A stretch of DNA of 64,000 nucleotides from Notamacropus eugenii (taxonomy: Eukaryota > Chordata > Mammalia > Diprotodontia > Macropodidae). Below, piece by piece: positions 55,056-64,000 of the stretch (the stretch's first letter is position 1; every line of letters begins with the position of its first letter). Where the stretch lies: positions 30,774,903 to 30,838,902 of the forward strand of contig NC_092878.1 in assembly GCF_028372415.1 (NCBI RefSeq), given 5' to 3'. The position numbers were made by a program, and so were the translations under genes. The notes beneath the pieces are model-generated. The model was not told the DNA's origin. It ran no database searches and worked only from the letters and a program-made list of their open reading frames with translations.

Positions 55056-55172
55056 CTGTGATATTACATTGTAATAATGGATGGTATATGGTCTAAGGGA
55101 AGAGTCCCTTCCCAGGGTCCTTCATTCCAGTAGCATGAAGGAGTGCCTTTGAGAGGATCTATAAGAAATCTG

Positions 55173-55413
55173 AGGTAGTTAGGTGGTGCAGTGGATAGAG
55201 TACCAGGCTTGGAGGCGGGAAGACTTATCTTTCTGAATTCAAATCTGGCCTCAGACACTTACTAGCTGTGTGACCCTGAGCAAGTCACTTAACTCTGTCT
55301 CAGTTTCTTCATCTGTAATACAAACTAGAAAAGGAAATGGGAAATCATTTCAGCATCTTTGCCAAGAAAACCCCAAATAGGAACATGACTGGAAAAACTA
55401 CTCAACAATAACA
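55173..55413 (+). repeat. tRNA-headed SINE (MAR1/WALLSI type), forward
   Basis: gttaggtggtgcagtggata, ctggcctcagacacttacta, gctgtgtgaccctgagcaag, atctttgccaagaaaacccc and a tail ctcaacaataacaac. Confidence 0.92.
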
Positions 55414-56286
55414 ACATAGGAAACTTGGAAGCTGTTTTTTTCAGGAGATGCCCTTCTGATCACCTAGAATTCTTTCCCTAAGAATAACAATACTTTTGTT
55501 GAAAATATTCTCAATTTTGTTTCCTTCTCTGATGTACAGACAAGTGCTGTAGAATATATGGAGACTGGGGAAAATGTTTGGATCCAAATTATATGGTATA
55601 GATGAACTTTCTGAACTTTGTGCATACATAATCATCTATATCAAAAAGAATGTGACTCAGTTTAAATCTTGATAATTTCCTCACATTTCATGGACGTGAT
55701 TCTAAATTATTATCTCTTACCCTAAATTCCTTCCCTTTTTGATCATACCTCCAAGGGCACCATTGCTTGAGTATATATCCCAAAGTTCACAAAACTCTTA
55801 CAAACATTAGCAAATGAATGGTTAGTTTAGATAGAACACACACACGTATACCTCCGATGTAAGCAGTAAGGAGTCCACAGTTTACATTTTTGTCTTTTTT
55901 TAAAGAGAAATCATATTCCATATGAGCCAGTCTTTCAGCCAAGAGAGTGTAGAAAGAATCTTCTCCCCCCTCTCCATAGTCTTTTTCTGTCTCTTGACTC
56001 TGTCTCTTTCTACCTCTTACACACTCCCTTTTTAATCATGTTTTTAATGCCCTTTGTAGACAGAATGAAGTAGAATATAAATTATGTTTACCCATCTTAG
56101 AACAAGCTGTTCCTCAGCGACATACCAAGACACCAAAAATGAGACAGATTCTTTGGATAATACCTTCTTTGTGAGCGAGGATTGAATCACTAGGTCTAGA
56201 AACAAATGATTAATCACAGCCCAGCTTTAATGAGAATGACCACAGTCTGTGAGGTCCCTAAATTCAAAAAAGACAAATGTGTATGG
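55414..56286. other. Intergenic sequence with no recognisable feature
   Basis: About 870 bp, apparently unique. Confidence 0.45.
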
Positions 56287-56507
56287 CAGTAGTTCTTAAC
56301 CCTTTTTTCTGTCGTGGTTCCCTGGGTCAATCTGGGGAAACTTATGGACCCTTTCTCAGGATAATGCTTTTTGAATACATAAAATAAAACACACAGGTTT
56401 AAAAAGAAACCCAATTAAATTGAAATACAGTTATCAAAATATGAAAAAAAAGTTCATAGACTCTCTGAAATCTAAGCATGGACTCCTTGGACCCAAAGTC
56501 AAGGAGT
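56287..56507 (+). mobile_element. Nonautonomous hAT (Charlie-like) element
   Basis: cagtagttcttaaccctttt, ttatggaccctttctcagga, acataaaataaaacacacag and attgaaatacagttatcaaa. Same family as the copies at 16378 and 43729, opposite orientation. The right end is not sharply defined. Confidence 0.75.
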
Positions 56508-56849
56508 TAATTTAATCTCTGGAAAGTCACGGTTTCTTAAAGGTGGCTTCTACAATAGTAGTAATGAAAAGTGTAAATATAAAATATGTAAACAAGCAAA
56601 TACCATCTTCCTTTCTAGATATGTATCTGACCAATGAGAGGATTTTGGACAGCATGTAGTTTGTGTCCTTATTTTCTTGCCCAATTTTTCCATTCCTCTC
56701 CTTCGAGTAGGATCAGGTACACTAATCTTTATGGTCCTAGAATAATAACATAAAACAATCCTGTTATTACCAACAGCAACCACAATGATGGTGAGGCTCA
56801 GACAGTTTTTAGACTAGATCCTCCTAAGAATGAAGGATATCAAAGATGT

Positions 56850-57755
56850 CCAGGAAAGGGTAAACGACCCATCCACACAAAAATATTTATAGCAACTTTC
56901 TGTGGTGGTTAAGAAAAGGAAACCAAAGGGATGCTCATCAATTGGGGAATGGCCAAACAAGCTGTGCTATATGATTGTAATGGAATATTATTGTGCTGTT
57001 CAAAATAACGAGCAGGATGATTTCAGGAAAACTTAGAAAGGCTTACATGAACTAATGCATAGTGAAATGAACAGAACCAGAAGTACATTGTATGCAGTGA
57101 CAGCAGTATTGTCCAATAAAGAACAGTGAATGACTTAACTACTCTCAGCAATACAGTGATCCAAGACAATCCCAAAGGACTAATGGAGAAGCATACTATT
57201 CACCGAGAGAGAACTGATATGCATTGAATACAGAATGAAGCAGGCTATTTTTTCACTTTCTTTCTTTCTTTTTATTCTAGTCTTCTTGTACAAAATGGCT
57301 TGAGGAGCAGCTAGGTGGTGCAGTGGATAGAGCACCAGTGCAGGAGTCAAATCTCACCTCAGACACTTGACCCGCACTAGCTGTGTGACCTTGGTCAAGT
57401 CACTTCACCCCAACTGCCTCATCCTAGGCCATCTCTAGTCATCCTGATGAATATCTGGTCACTGGATTCAGATGGCTCTGGAGGAGAAGTGAGGCTGGTG
57501 GCCTGCACAGCCCTCCCTCACTCAAAACAAAGTCAAGTGCAAGTCATGTCATTATTTCTCTGATGGTATGGTCTTCAGCAACCAAGGACACACACAAAAT
57601 GGCTACTATGGAAATGTTTTACATAACTGAACATGCATAACTTACATCTGATTGTTCACTATCTGGGGTGTGGAAGGAGAGAGAGAGAGGGAGAGAATTT
57701 GGAATTCAAAACGTTAAATAAAAACGTTTAATTTTTTTTAAAAAAAGAATGAAAG
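56850..57755 (+). mobile_element. L1 LINE 3' end, forward, split by a SINE
   Basis: Decayed ORF2 end (acaaaaatatttatagcaac, tcatcaattggggaatggcc, ggaatattattgtgctgttc, gtgaaatgaacagaaccaga) and 3' UTR, interrupted at 57301-57594 and continuing to aattcaaaacgttaaataaa and an A-rich tail near 57735-57755. Confidence 0.85.
57301..57594 (+). repeat. tRNA-headed SINE with RTE tail, in L1
   Basis: The head gagcagctaggtggtgcagt is joined to an RTE-type tail (tcagatggctctggaggaga, agtgaggctggtggcctgca, agccctccctcactcaaaac). A 10-bp target duplication caaaatggct is seen at 57291-57300 and 57595-57604. Confidence 0.92.
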
Positions 57756-57845
57756 AAATCACAGAATAATTAAGTGTTTGGAATTTCCTCTTTAAATAGA
57801 AAGCACACATCATTTAAGTGAAGTCCTATGGGAGAGGAGAAAGTG

Positions 57846-58010
57846 TGCTGGTTTGGAGACAGAAGACCTGTTTCAAGTTCTGGCCCCCTCTACTTATTAG
57901 TCATGTAACCTTGACAAGACTTCTTGGAGTCTGTTTCTTGGTGGAATACTTGAACCATCCATATCAATGTTACTGTGAGAAATGAGCGAGATAATGCATG
58001 TAAAGATGGG
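57846..58010 (+). repeat. MIR-type SINE, forward
   Basis: tttggagacagaagacctgt, tattagtcatgtaaccttga and a variable 3' half. Confidence 0.65.
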
Positions 58011-58017
58011 CCAGTGT

Positions 58018-58200
58018 GGAGAGGCTGATGGAATATTTGACTTAGAATTGAGAAAAAACTGGATTCTGCCTCAGTTACTTATGATCTGTGTGGATAAAAA
58101 AACAGCCAAATGGCTCTCTGACCCTCTAGCTCCTCTTCTGTAAAATGAGGAAAGGAATACTTGTAGTGTATGGCACACAAAGTTGTTTCAATGCCTAAAT
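58018..58200 (+). repeat. MIR-type SINE fragment, forward, weak
   Basis: gcctcagttacttatgatct, then gctcctcttctgtaaaatga. Confidence 0.5.
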
Positions 58201-58339
58201 GAAATAATTTACATTATATACATGAAATACATAGTACTGATATATATGATATATTATAATTATAATATATATTATATAACATTGCTTTTAATGAATACTG
58301 GCTGATTGTAATGTGTTATATATAGGCATTGTGGTCAAC

Positions 58340-58440
58340 ATTAAATAGTCAGTGACAAAGTGAAAGAGCCCTTGACCTCAAGGAGCAAACACTCTAGTGG
58401 GAGAAAGGATATGGGTTATGTACAAAGAAAATATGGAATG
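58340..58440 (-). mobile_element. L2 LINE fragment, reverse
   Basis: cccttgacctcaaggagcaa and acactctagtgggagaaagg. Confidence 0.7.
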
Positions 58441-58527
58441 ATTTGGGTGGAGGCTGAGGGGCCAGGGGGCTAGGGACCCTTCCCCCAGAACAAATCCAAT
58501 CCATTACTATGATGTAATATCACAAAA

Positions 58528-58662
58528 TGAATCATAGGATCATAGCTCGAGAGCTGGAAGGAACCTCAGAAACCATCTAGTCCAACCCCCTCATTTTATA
58601 GATGAGGGAACTAAGGCTCAGAGAAATTAAGGAATTTTTCCCAAGATCACACAGAGAGTAAG
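58528..58662 (-). repeat. MIR3-type SINE with CR1/L3-like tail, reverse
   Basis: gaatcataggatcatagctc, gagctggaaggaacctcaga, accatctagtccaaccccct and agatgagggaactaaggctc; a well-preserved copy. Confidence 0.85.
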
Positions 58663-58667
58663 GAGAA

Positions 58668-58885
58668 AGAACATTGTCTCTGGAGTCAGAGGACCAAGAT
58701 TTAGCTCTGTTATATACTTCTATTATATGTAGAACATAACTTATGGTATAACATATTATATAAGTTCTGTTAACTCTAAAGCAAATCATTTAAGCTTTCT
58801 GAGCCTTGGTTTCCACATTTAAAATGTGAAAGATTTAGATGATATGGCTTCTGGAATCTCTTTTGGCTCTGGATCTATAATCTTC
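58668..58885 (+). repeat. MIR-type SINE, forward, with A/T insertion
   Basis: tgtctctggagtcagaggac, then an A/T-rich interruption, then tgagccttggtttccacatt and gatatggcttctggaatctc. Confidence 0.75.
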
Positions 58886-59009
58886 AAATCCAAAATTTTA
58901 GATCCAGAAAGTTACATAAGCAAGAAAGACAGACAACTTTATGGTTGCATGGCACCCTGAGATAATCTTGGATGATCAGAGAAAGTCTGATGTAGGAGGT
59001 GTATGAAGG

Positions 59010-59730
59010 GAAGGTGGGAAGGGAATAAATTACAGGAATGCTGGACTATCTATAAAAAGGTATAAGGATGAAAAATGAAATGTTATCTGTGAAGCATTGC
59101 AAGTTGACCATCTTGACTGGAATTTGAATATGAATAATGTGTAATAAGTCTGGGAATATAGGTTGAAGCCCACCCACAGTTAGGGAGTCAGGACATGGAT
59201 GGAAATATAGCAATGGGAGATCAAGAGAAAGTAGGAAAAGAATGAGGTTTTCTTATGAAAACCCAGAAAATGATTCCCAGGAAGAAGGAGTCATCAATAA
59301 TGTTAAATGTTGAAGAGATGATTAGGACTGAGAAAAGATCACTGGATTTTGTAAATATAAAATCTTTGGAGAGCACAGTTTCAGCTGAGCAAAGAAATCA
59401 GGTCAAATTGCAAGGGTTTGAGGAGTATATGAAAAGAAATGGAGACAATAAGTATAGACATTTTTTTTCTAGAAGTTTGTATGGGAGATGGAAGATACAG
59501 GATGTTGGTTTGAAGGGATGGTAAGGTCAACTCATGTATTTTTAAGGAAGGATTAGAACTGAGCAGATCTATAAGTAGCAGGGAAGAAGCTGGTAGATTG
59601 GAAGGTATTTGAATTTAGAGGGAAGTGGATTGATTGTGGAAGTGATTTTTTCAGAAAGAAAAGCCTAGAAAGGGTAAAATCCAGAGTTGAGGGATTGGCT
59701 TTGGTGAGGGGAAAGGTCCCCTATTCATTA
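59010..59730 (-). mobile_element. L2 LINE, reverse
   Basis: agaagatg..gttgaagagatgattagg, gagagcacagtttcagctga, tttgaggagtatatgaaaag, ggttttaaggaa-type and aggattagaactgagcagat blocks follow reverse L2 ORF2 for about 700 bp. Confidence 0.7.
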
Positions 59731-59837
59731 GAGACTAGAATAAAATAAGAAAAAGAGGAGAATGTCAAAGCATTTGGAGATGGAGATGGAAAGTCGGGAA
59801 GAAGAGTGAGTTTTGAGTGAATGGCTTCTGTTTTCTC

Positions 59838-60065
59838 GATTGTTGTGTTTGTCCTTCATTGCCAAAGAAGACCATGCCATCAGAGAAGTGATGACATGAC
59901 TTGCACTTGATTTTGTTTTGAGTGAGGGAGGGCTGTGCAGGGCACCAGCCTCACTTCTCCTCCAGAACCACCGGAATCCAATGACCAGATATTCATCAGA
60001 ATGACTGGAGATGACCCAGGATGCAGTGGGAGACCTTGGGCCCTTTAGGCCAAGGTCTATGCAGG
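59838..60065 (-). repeat. SINE with RTE-type tail, reverse
   Basis: gtgtttgtccttcattgcca, agtgatgacatgacttgcac, gagtgagggagggctgtgca and ctcacttctcctccagaacc are the complement of the tail seen at 57301-57594. The tRNA head at the right is degraded. Confidence 0.8.
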
Positions 60066-61150
60066 CACTCAATGGATTTAATTGCAAGAAATTCTTGGAT
60101 GAAGCAACTGATTACAGAACTGATCTATTTTGTGTATCTACATTTTACATACACTAATATATTAATACTAGCTAGTAGTAAATAATGCCCAGAAGAGAAT
60201 GTTTAGTATCCTTCAATCCTAAAATTAATACATACATCTTAAATCCCAAGCCACTAAATATATACATAAATCTTAAATCCCAAAGATGAAATGGTAGAAC
60301 AGAAGCAAAGAATTTTCAGCCATAGTGGGAGAAAGACATGTGACTAATCAGAACAAAAATAAAACAGTTTTCATGTCTTCTGATGAGTATAATTGTTCCT
60401 TGTCATCTTTGGTGAACCTCTGCAATGCACTCCTCTTACTTCAATTCAATAAGCTTTTATTAAGATATTTTCTCAATAAAATATAAGGGAAAGTACTATG
60501 CTAAGAGGAAAGGGGAAAGAGTGTTGTGGGAGCTTTGAGGCGAGAAGAGAAAATCTGAAACAACCACTGAGGTGGATGGGAGAAGCTATTAAGGATGTGT
60601 AAAGGAATAATATTGACATAGTGAAATCCCAGTTGAGATTAAATTATGTAAAGTTGTAACAGATTCAAACAATGTGGTTTCTTGACTTCCACCAACATCC
60701 TTCAGTGGTCCTTGAGTAGGAGTGGACGCGGGTGGTAAGGGTAATCTGAGGTTACAGTTTGCTTAGGTATGAGTGCAATAGATAAGAGGGCAGGGAATTG
60801 ACAGGAAGGGACAATAGGGATTTGAATTGGTTATCTGTAGAATCAATATTTGGAAAGGAGGAAAGCAAAGCCAGAATGGAGCCTGGGAGAACAGGGAGAG
60901 GTAGAGAGGCTAGAGGTACTCTTGAGGATAAAGAATAGGTTTAGGAAAATTAGGCTCAGGGGGAGATGGAATGATAGCTAATTATGATGACATCAAGGAA
61001 TTTTGTAATGGAACATTTTGTAAACTTTAAAGCATTAAAGATAGCAAGTATTATTAGTCAATTTTGAATGAATATGGTACTGTGAAACTCTGAAGGACTA
61101 TACTATTTGAAGATCTCATCAGAGGGAGAGTGGAAAGGGGGGGAGGAGGA
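60066..61150. other. Intergenic sequence, possible L2 debris
   Basis: 60066-60700 is unrecognised. 60700-61000 (agggcagggaattgacagga; ggaaagcaaagccagaatgg) has the purine-rich look of reverse L2, without a firm match. Confidence 0.35.
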
Positions 61151-61154
61151 GGAG

Positions 61155-61365
<211 letters not shown>

Positions 61366-61640
61366 GTATACTTTATAAACAATGTCTTCCAGATGGCATC
61401 TTTTAGGTAGAGAAATTAGTGGAATGATGTATTCCAGTTCACCATGTCTACAAAAATTTCAAGGTCTTCTTACACCTGATCTATAGACATTACTAGGTAA
61501 TTCAATTCTCAAACCAAATGGTAGAAGCCCAGCAAGAGCAAACTAACACGCCTCTTGGTGATCAGTTGCAAATGTACTTTCAAATTAGTAGTCAAACTCA
61601 GATTAGGATTTATGTATCCTGTTTTCAATGTATATCTACT

Positions 61641-61886
61641 CATTGTTGTTGAGTCATTTTAGTCATGTGTCTGACTCTCTGTGACTCCATTTGAGGTTTT
61701 CTTGGCAGAGATACTGGAGTGATTTGCCATTTCCTTCTCTAGTTCAGTTTACAGATGAGTAACTGAGGCAAACAAGGTTAAATGACTTATTCAGGGTCAC
61801 GTAGCTAGTAAGCATCTGAGGCAGATTTGAACTCAAGTCCTCCTGACTGAGACCAGGGCTCTATCCTCTGTCACCTAGCTGCCTAC
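61641..61886 (-). repeat. tRNA-headed SINE (MAR1/WALLSI type), reverse
   Basis: cattgttgttgagtcatttt, ggttttcttggcagagatac, tggagtgatttgccatttcc, ttcagggtcacgtagctagt and the head complement ctctgtcacctagctgcct. Confidence 0.9.
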
Positions 61887-62095
61887 AATATCTATGTAGT
61901 AGCCCAACAATGATTTTGAAAAAAAAAATGTTATGGTGAAGTGGTTGTTGTTAAGAAACGTTTTATCCTTGTACAAACCCACTTAGTACACTTGTCTCCC
62001 TACTCTATACCTACTAAAAATAGAAACTGGTTTGACCTTTCCATTCTACTCCCACCCTCACCCCCAGCAACTTTGGTTTAGTTTCCTATGCTTCA

Positions 62096-62225
62096 GTTCA
62101 ATTCAGCTCCACTCCACAAGCATTTATTAAGCTTCCACTACAAGCAAGTTATGGTTAGGCTAGGGATAGATACAAATGCAAAAATGAAAAACAATCCCTG
62201 TCCTGGAAGAACTCATATTCAATTG
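62096..62225 (-). mobile_element. L2 LINE tail fragment, reverse
   Basis: cacaagcatttattaagctt, tacaaatgcaaaaatgaaaa and cctgtcctggaagaactcat. Confidence 0.7.
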
Positions 62226-62364
62226 GATCTTCCACCCATATCAGAATTCATAGATAGCTTGCACTATAAACACATTTGGGGGGTGGGGGTGGTTTCATTC
62301 ATCTGGTTAGGAAACTCACTCTACCCAACCAGAATGATAGTTGTTCAGAAATTTAAAACCCTAG

Positions 62365-62480
62365 AAAACTGCGGGTGTGGGGGACCTCCGAGAGGTTATT
62401 ACTTGTGGAGTGTCATATACTAGTACCAGAGGCAGGAGTTGAACCTGGAGCTTCCTGACTCTGAAGCCTGCTAATCTAAG
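62365..62480 (-). repeat. MIR3-type fragment, reverse, weak
   Basis: gacctccgagaggttattac, ggcaggagttgaacctggag and cttcctgactctgaagcctg. Confidence 0.5.
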
Positions 62481-62799
62481 GTCAAAGACAACAACCTTAG
62501 AGGTTTTTAATGGCCCTTCACATCATTACAATAGACCACTGCATGTGAGAATCTACTTCTTCAGTCAGTTTCAGCAAATCCAAGTCCTTTCCTCTATTGC
62601 TTCACCATGCAAACAAATGAAACTGATGACTATCCAAATAGTTTTCCTTACCGCATGAGGAAGATGCTAGAGCAACAATGCATATGGAAGTTTTGTATAT
62701 TATTGCCAAGTCCCCTAGATATTAGCAGTCTTTCCCCCTTGGAATTAGTTTATATTTCTTTGCCTAATTTTTTTTGTTTACTTCTCTACATACATGTTG

Positions 62800-62932
62800 C
62801 AAACTCCTCCCCACATTAGAATATAAGTTCTTTGAAGGCAGGGTCTGTTTCATTTTTGTCTTTTTATACCTATTACTTAGCATAGTGCCTTGCACATAGT
62901 AGGCACTTGATAAATATTTGCTGAATTCAAGG
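62800..62932 (+). mobile_element. L2 LINE 3' end
   Basis: ttagaatataagttctttga, aggcagggtctgtttcattt, tagtgccttgcacatagtag and gcacttgataaatatttgct. Confidence 0.85.
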
Positions 62933-64000
62933 GAATAAATGTTCTCACTTATTATCATTACTGAGCTCCACAATTTACTTAGTTTGATTATTGAATAAAG
63001 AAGAGTAAATTCTTAAAAAGTTTACTAGTCTCTAAAAATGAAATCTTCCTCCCTTTCTCCTTCCCTCCCTTCCTTCCCTTCTGTGAAAAGTCTCTCTGTC
63101 TCTGTCTCTCTGTCTCACACACACACACACACACACATATGCACATACACACAAAGGCATCAAAATATTTTAAAATGACACTGGAATTAGGCATAGTCTT
63201 ACTGTTAATGAATTGCCATAACATGTCCACTTTGTTCCTAATTTATAGCCATTGAGAACTGAGTACAAACTATGGAGGTCTCTACTGAGCTGGAAAGGAT
63301 CCTAGAATGGGCCTTTCATGGGCAGAACAACTTTTGAGTAACACTAACCTAGCTAAATACTGAGAAGCTCACCACTATAGACCTCATGATGTAATAAACT
63401 AGTTCTTTAGTCCTAGCAAAGTGCGCAATATTTATAGGATGCATTTAAAGAAGAGAATAAAGAGCATTATGCTCAAAGGTGGTAGGGAAGACTGATCACC
63501 AGATAATAGATTTTTCTAGACACAAAAATCACAAAGATTAAAATGTGAGGGATAATAATCTTTGTCAGTTGGAGACAACACTGGCACCAGTGAGATTAGG
63601 CATCTGAAACACTGAAGAGTAGTTTATTCAGTGACAGAATTTGGCTCCACAAATTTAAATCAGGACAGTCCAGTTTAGGCTTTGTCTAATGTAATTCTTG
63701 GTCAGATAGTCACACCCTAATATTTTACATGTATGACTATTTTAACCACTCTCTTCAGATGGCTATTGGATTTTAAAGTGGTTTGACATAAGGCACCCAT
63801 TCAGATGTTATAGTCCATATGTTTGTGGAAGTTGTTCATTCCAAGAAATGAATTTGGAAAATACATGTAAGGTCATTTAAAACCATTAGGATCTTTGTCT
63901 CTGACTTTAGATCAGTAGCAAGTTCATTTTCCAAAAGGAAACTGTCTTTTTCTGATTTTGTATGTCGTGAAAACTGGCTCTTAAACTCTCTCTCTCTCTC
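62933..64000. other. Intergenic sequence with microsatellites only
   Basis: Contains CT and CA runs at about 63090-63140 and a CT run that reaches the window end (63986-64000). The rest shows no feature I recognise. Confidence 0.5.

Overview
The window is mammalian, and almost certainly marsupial, genomic DNA. It has split exons with GT..AG sites, MIR and L2 fossils, CR1/L3 LINEs, tRNA-headed SINEs of the MAR1/WALLSI kind, RTE-type 3' tails and L1 copies of the metatherian type. Family names for repeats come from memory of consensus sequences, not from a search. The species cannot be fixed from the sequence.

One host protein-coding gene is recognisable: SCG5 (7B2, secretogranin V), on the + strand. 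The window opens inside one of its introns and carries the last four coding exons (2155-2304, 8454-8566, 18861-18914, 24434-24528), then a 3' UTR with AATAAA at 24939. The upstream exons (signal peptide and start) lie before position 1. The final exon is one base short of the expected length. As read, this throws the C-terminal PC2-inhibitory peptide out of frame, so it is either an assembly error or a real lesion.

Layout. 1-2154: intron with MIR and L1 remnants. 2305-8453: intron with L2, MIR and a CA/TG microsatellite pair. 8567-18860: intron holding L1, two CR1/L3 pieces, a long L2, SINEs, a hAT element and a repeat-poor 2 kb block. 18915-24433: mostly unique intron with MIRs. From about 24960 to the end is intergenic: CR1/L3 pieces in both orientations, an L1 5'-end scrap, an L1 carrying a nested full-length processed copy of ERH (minus strand), a second L1 with a 456-codon open ORF2 tail, L2, an RTE 3' end, an old plus-strand L1 with a 205-bp hAT MITE inside it, and a long tail of L2/MIR/SINE/hAT debris with microsatellites.

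In human, SCG5 is followed by GREM1. No GREM1 coding sequence is seen here, so the 39 kb downstream is best read as part of the SCG5-GREM1 interval. No ncRNA gene, CRISPR array, endogenous retrovirus or new multi-gene system was found. The items most worth a second look are the SCG5 terminal-exon deficit, a tandem splice acceptor in SCG5, the ERH retrocopy and several nested transposon insertions with visible target-site duplications.
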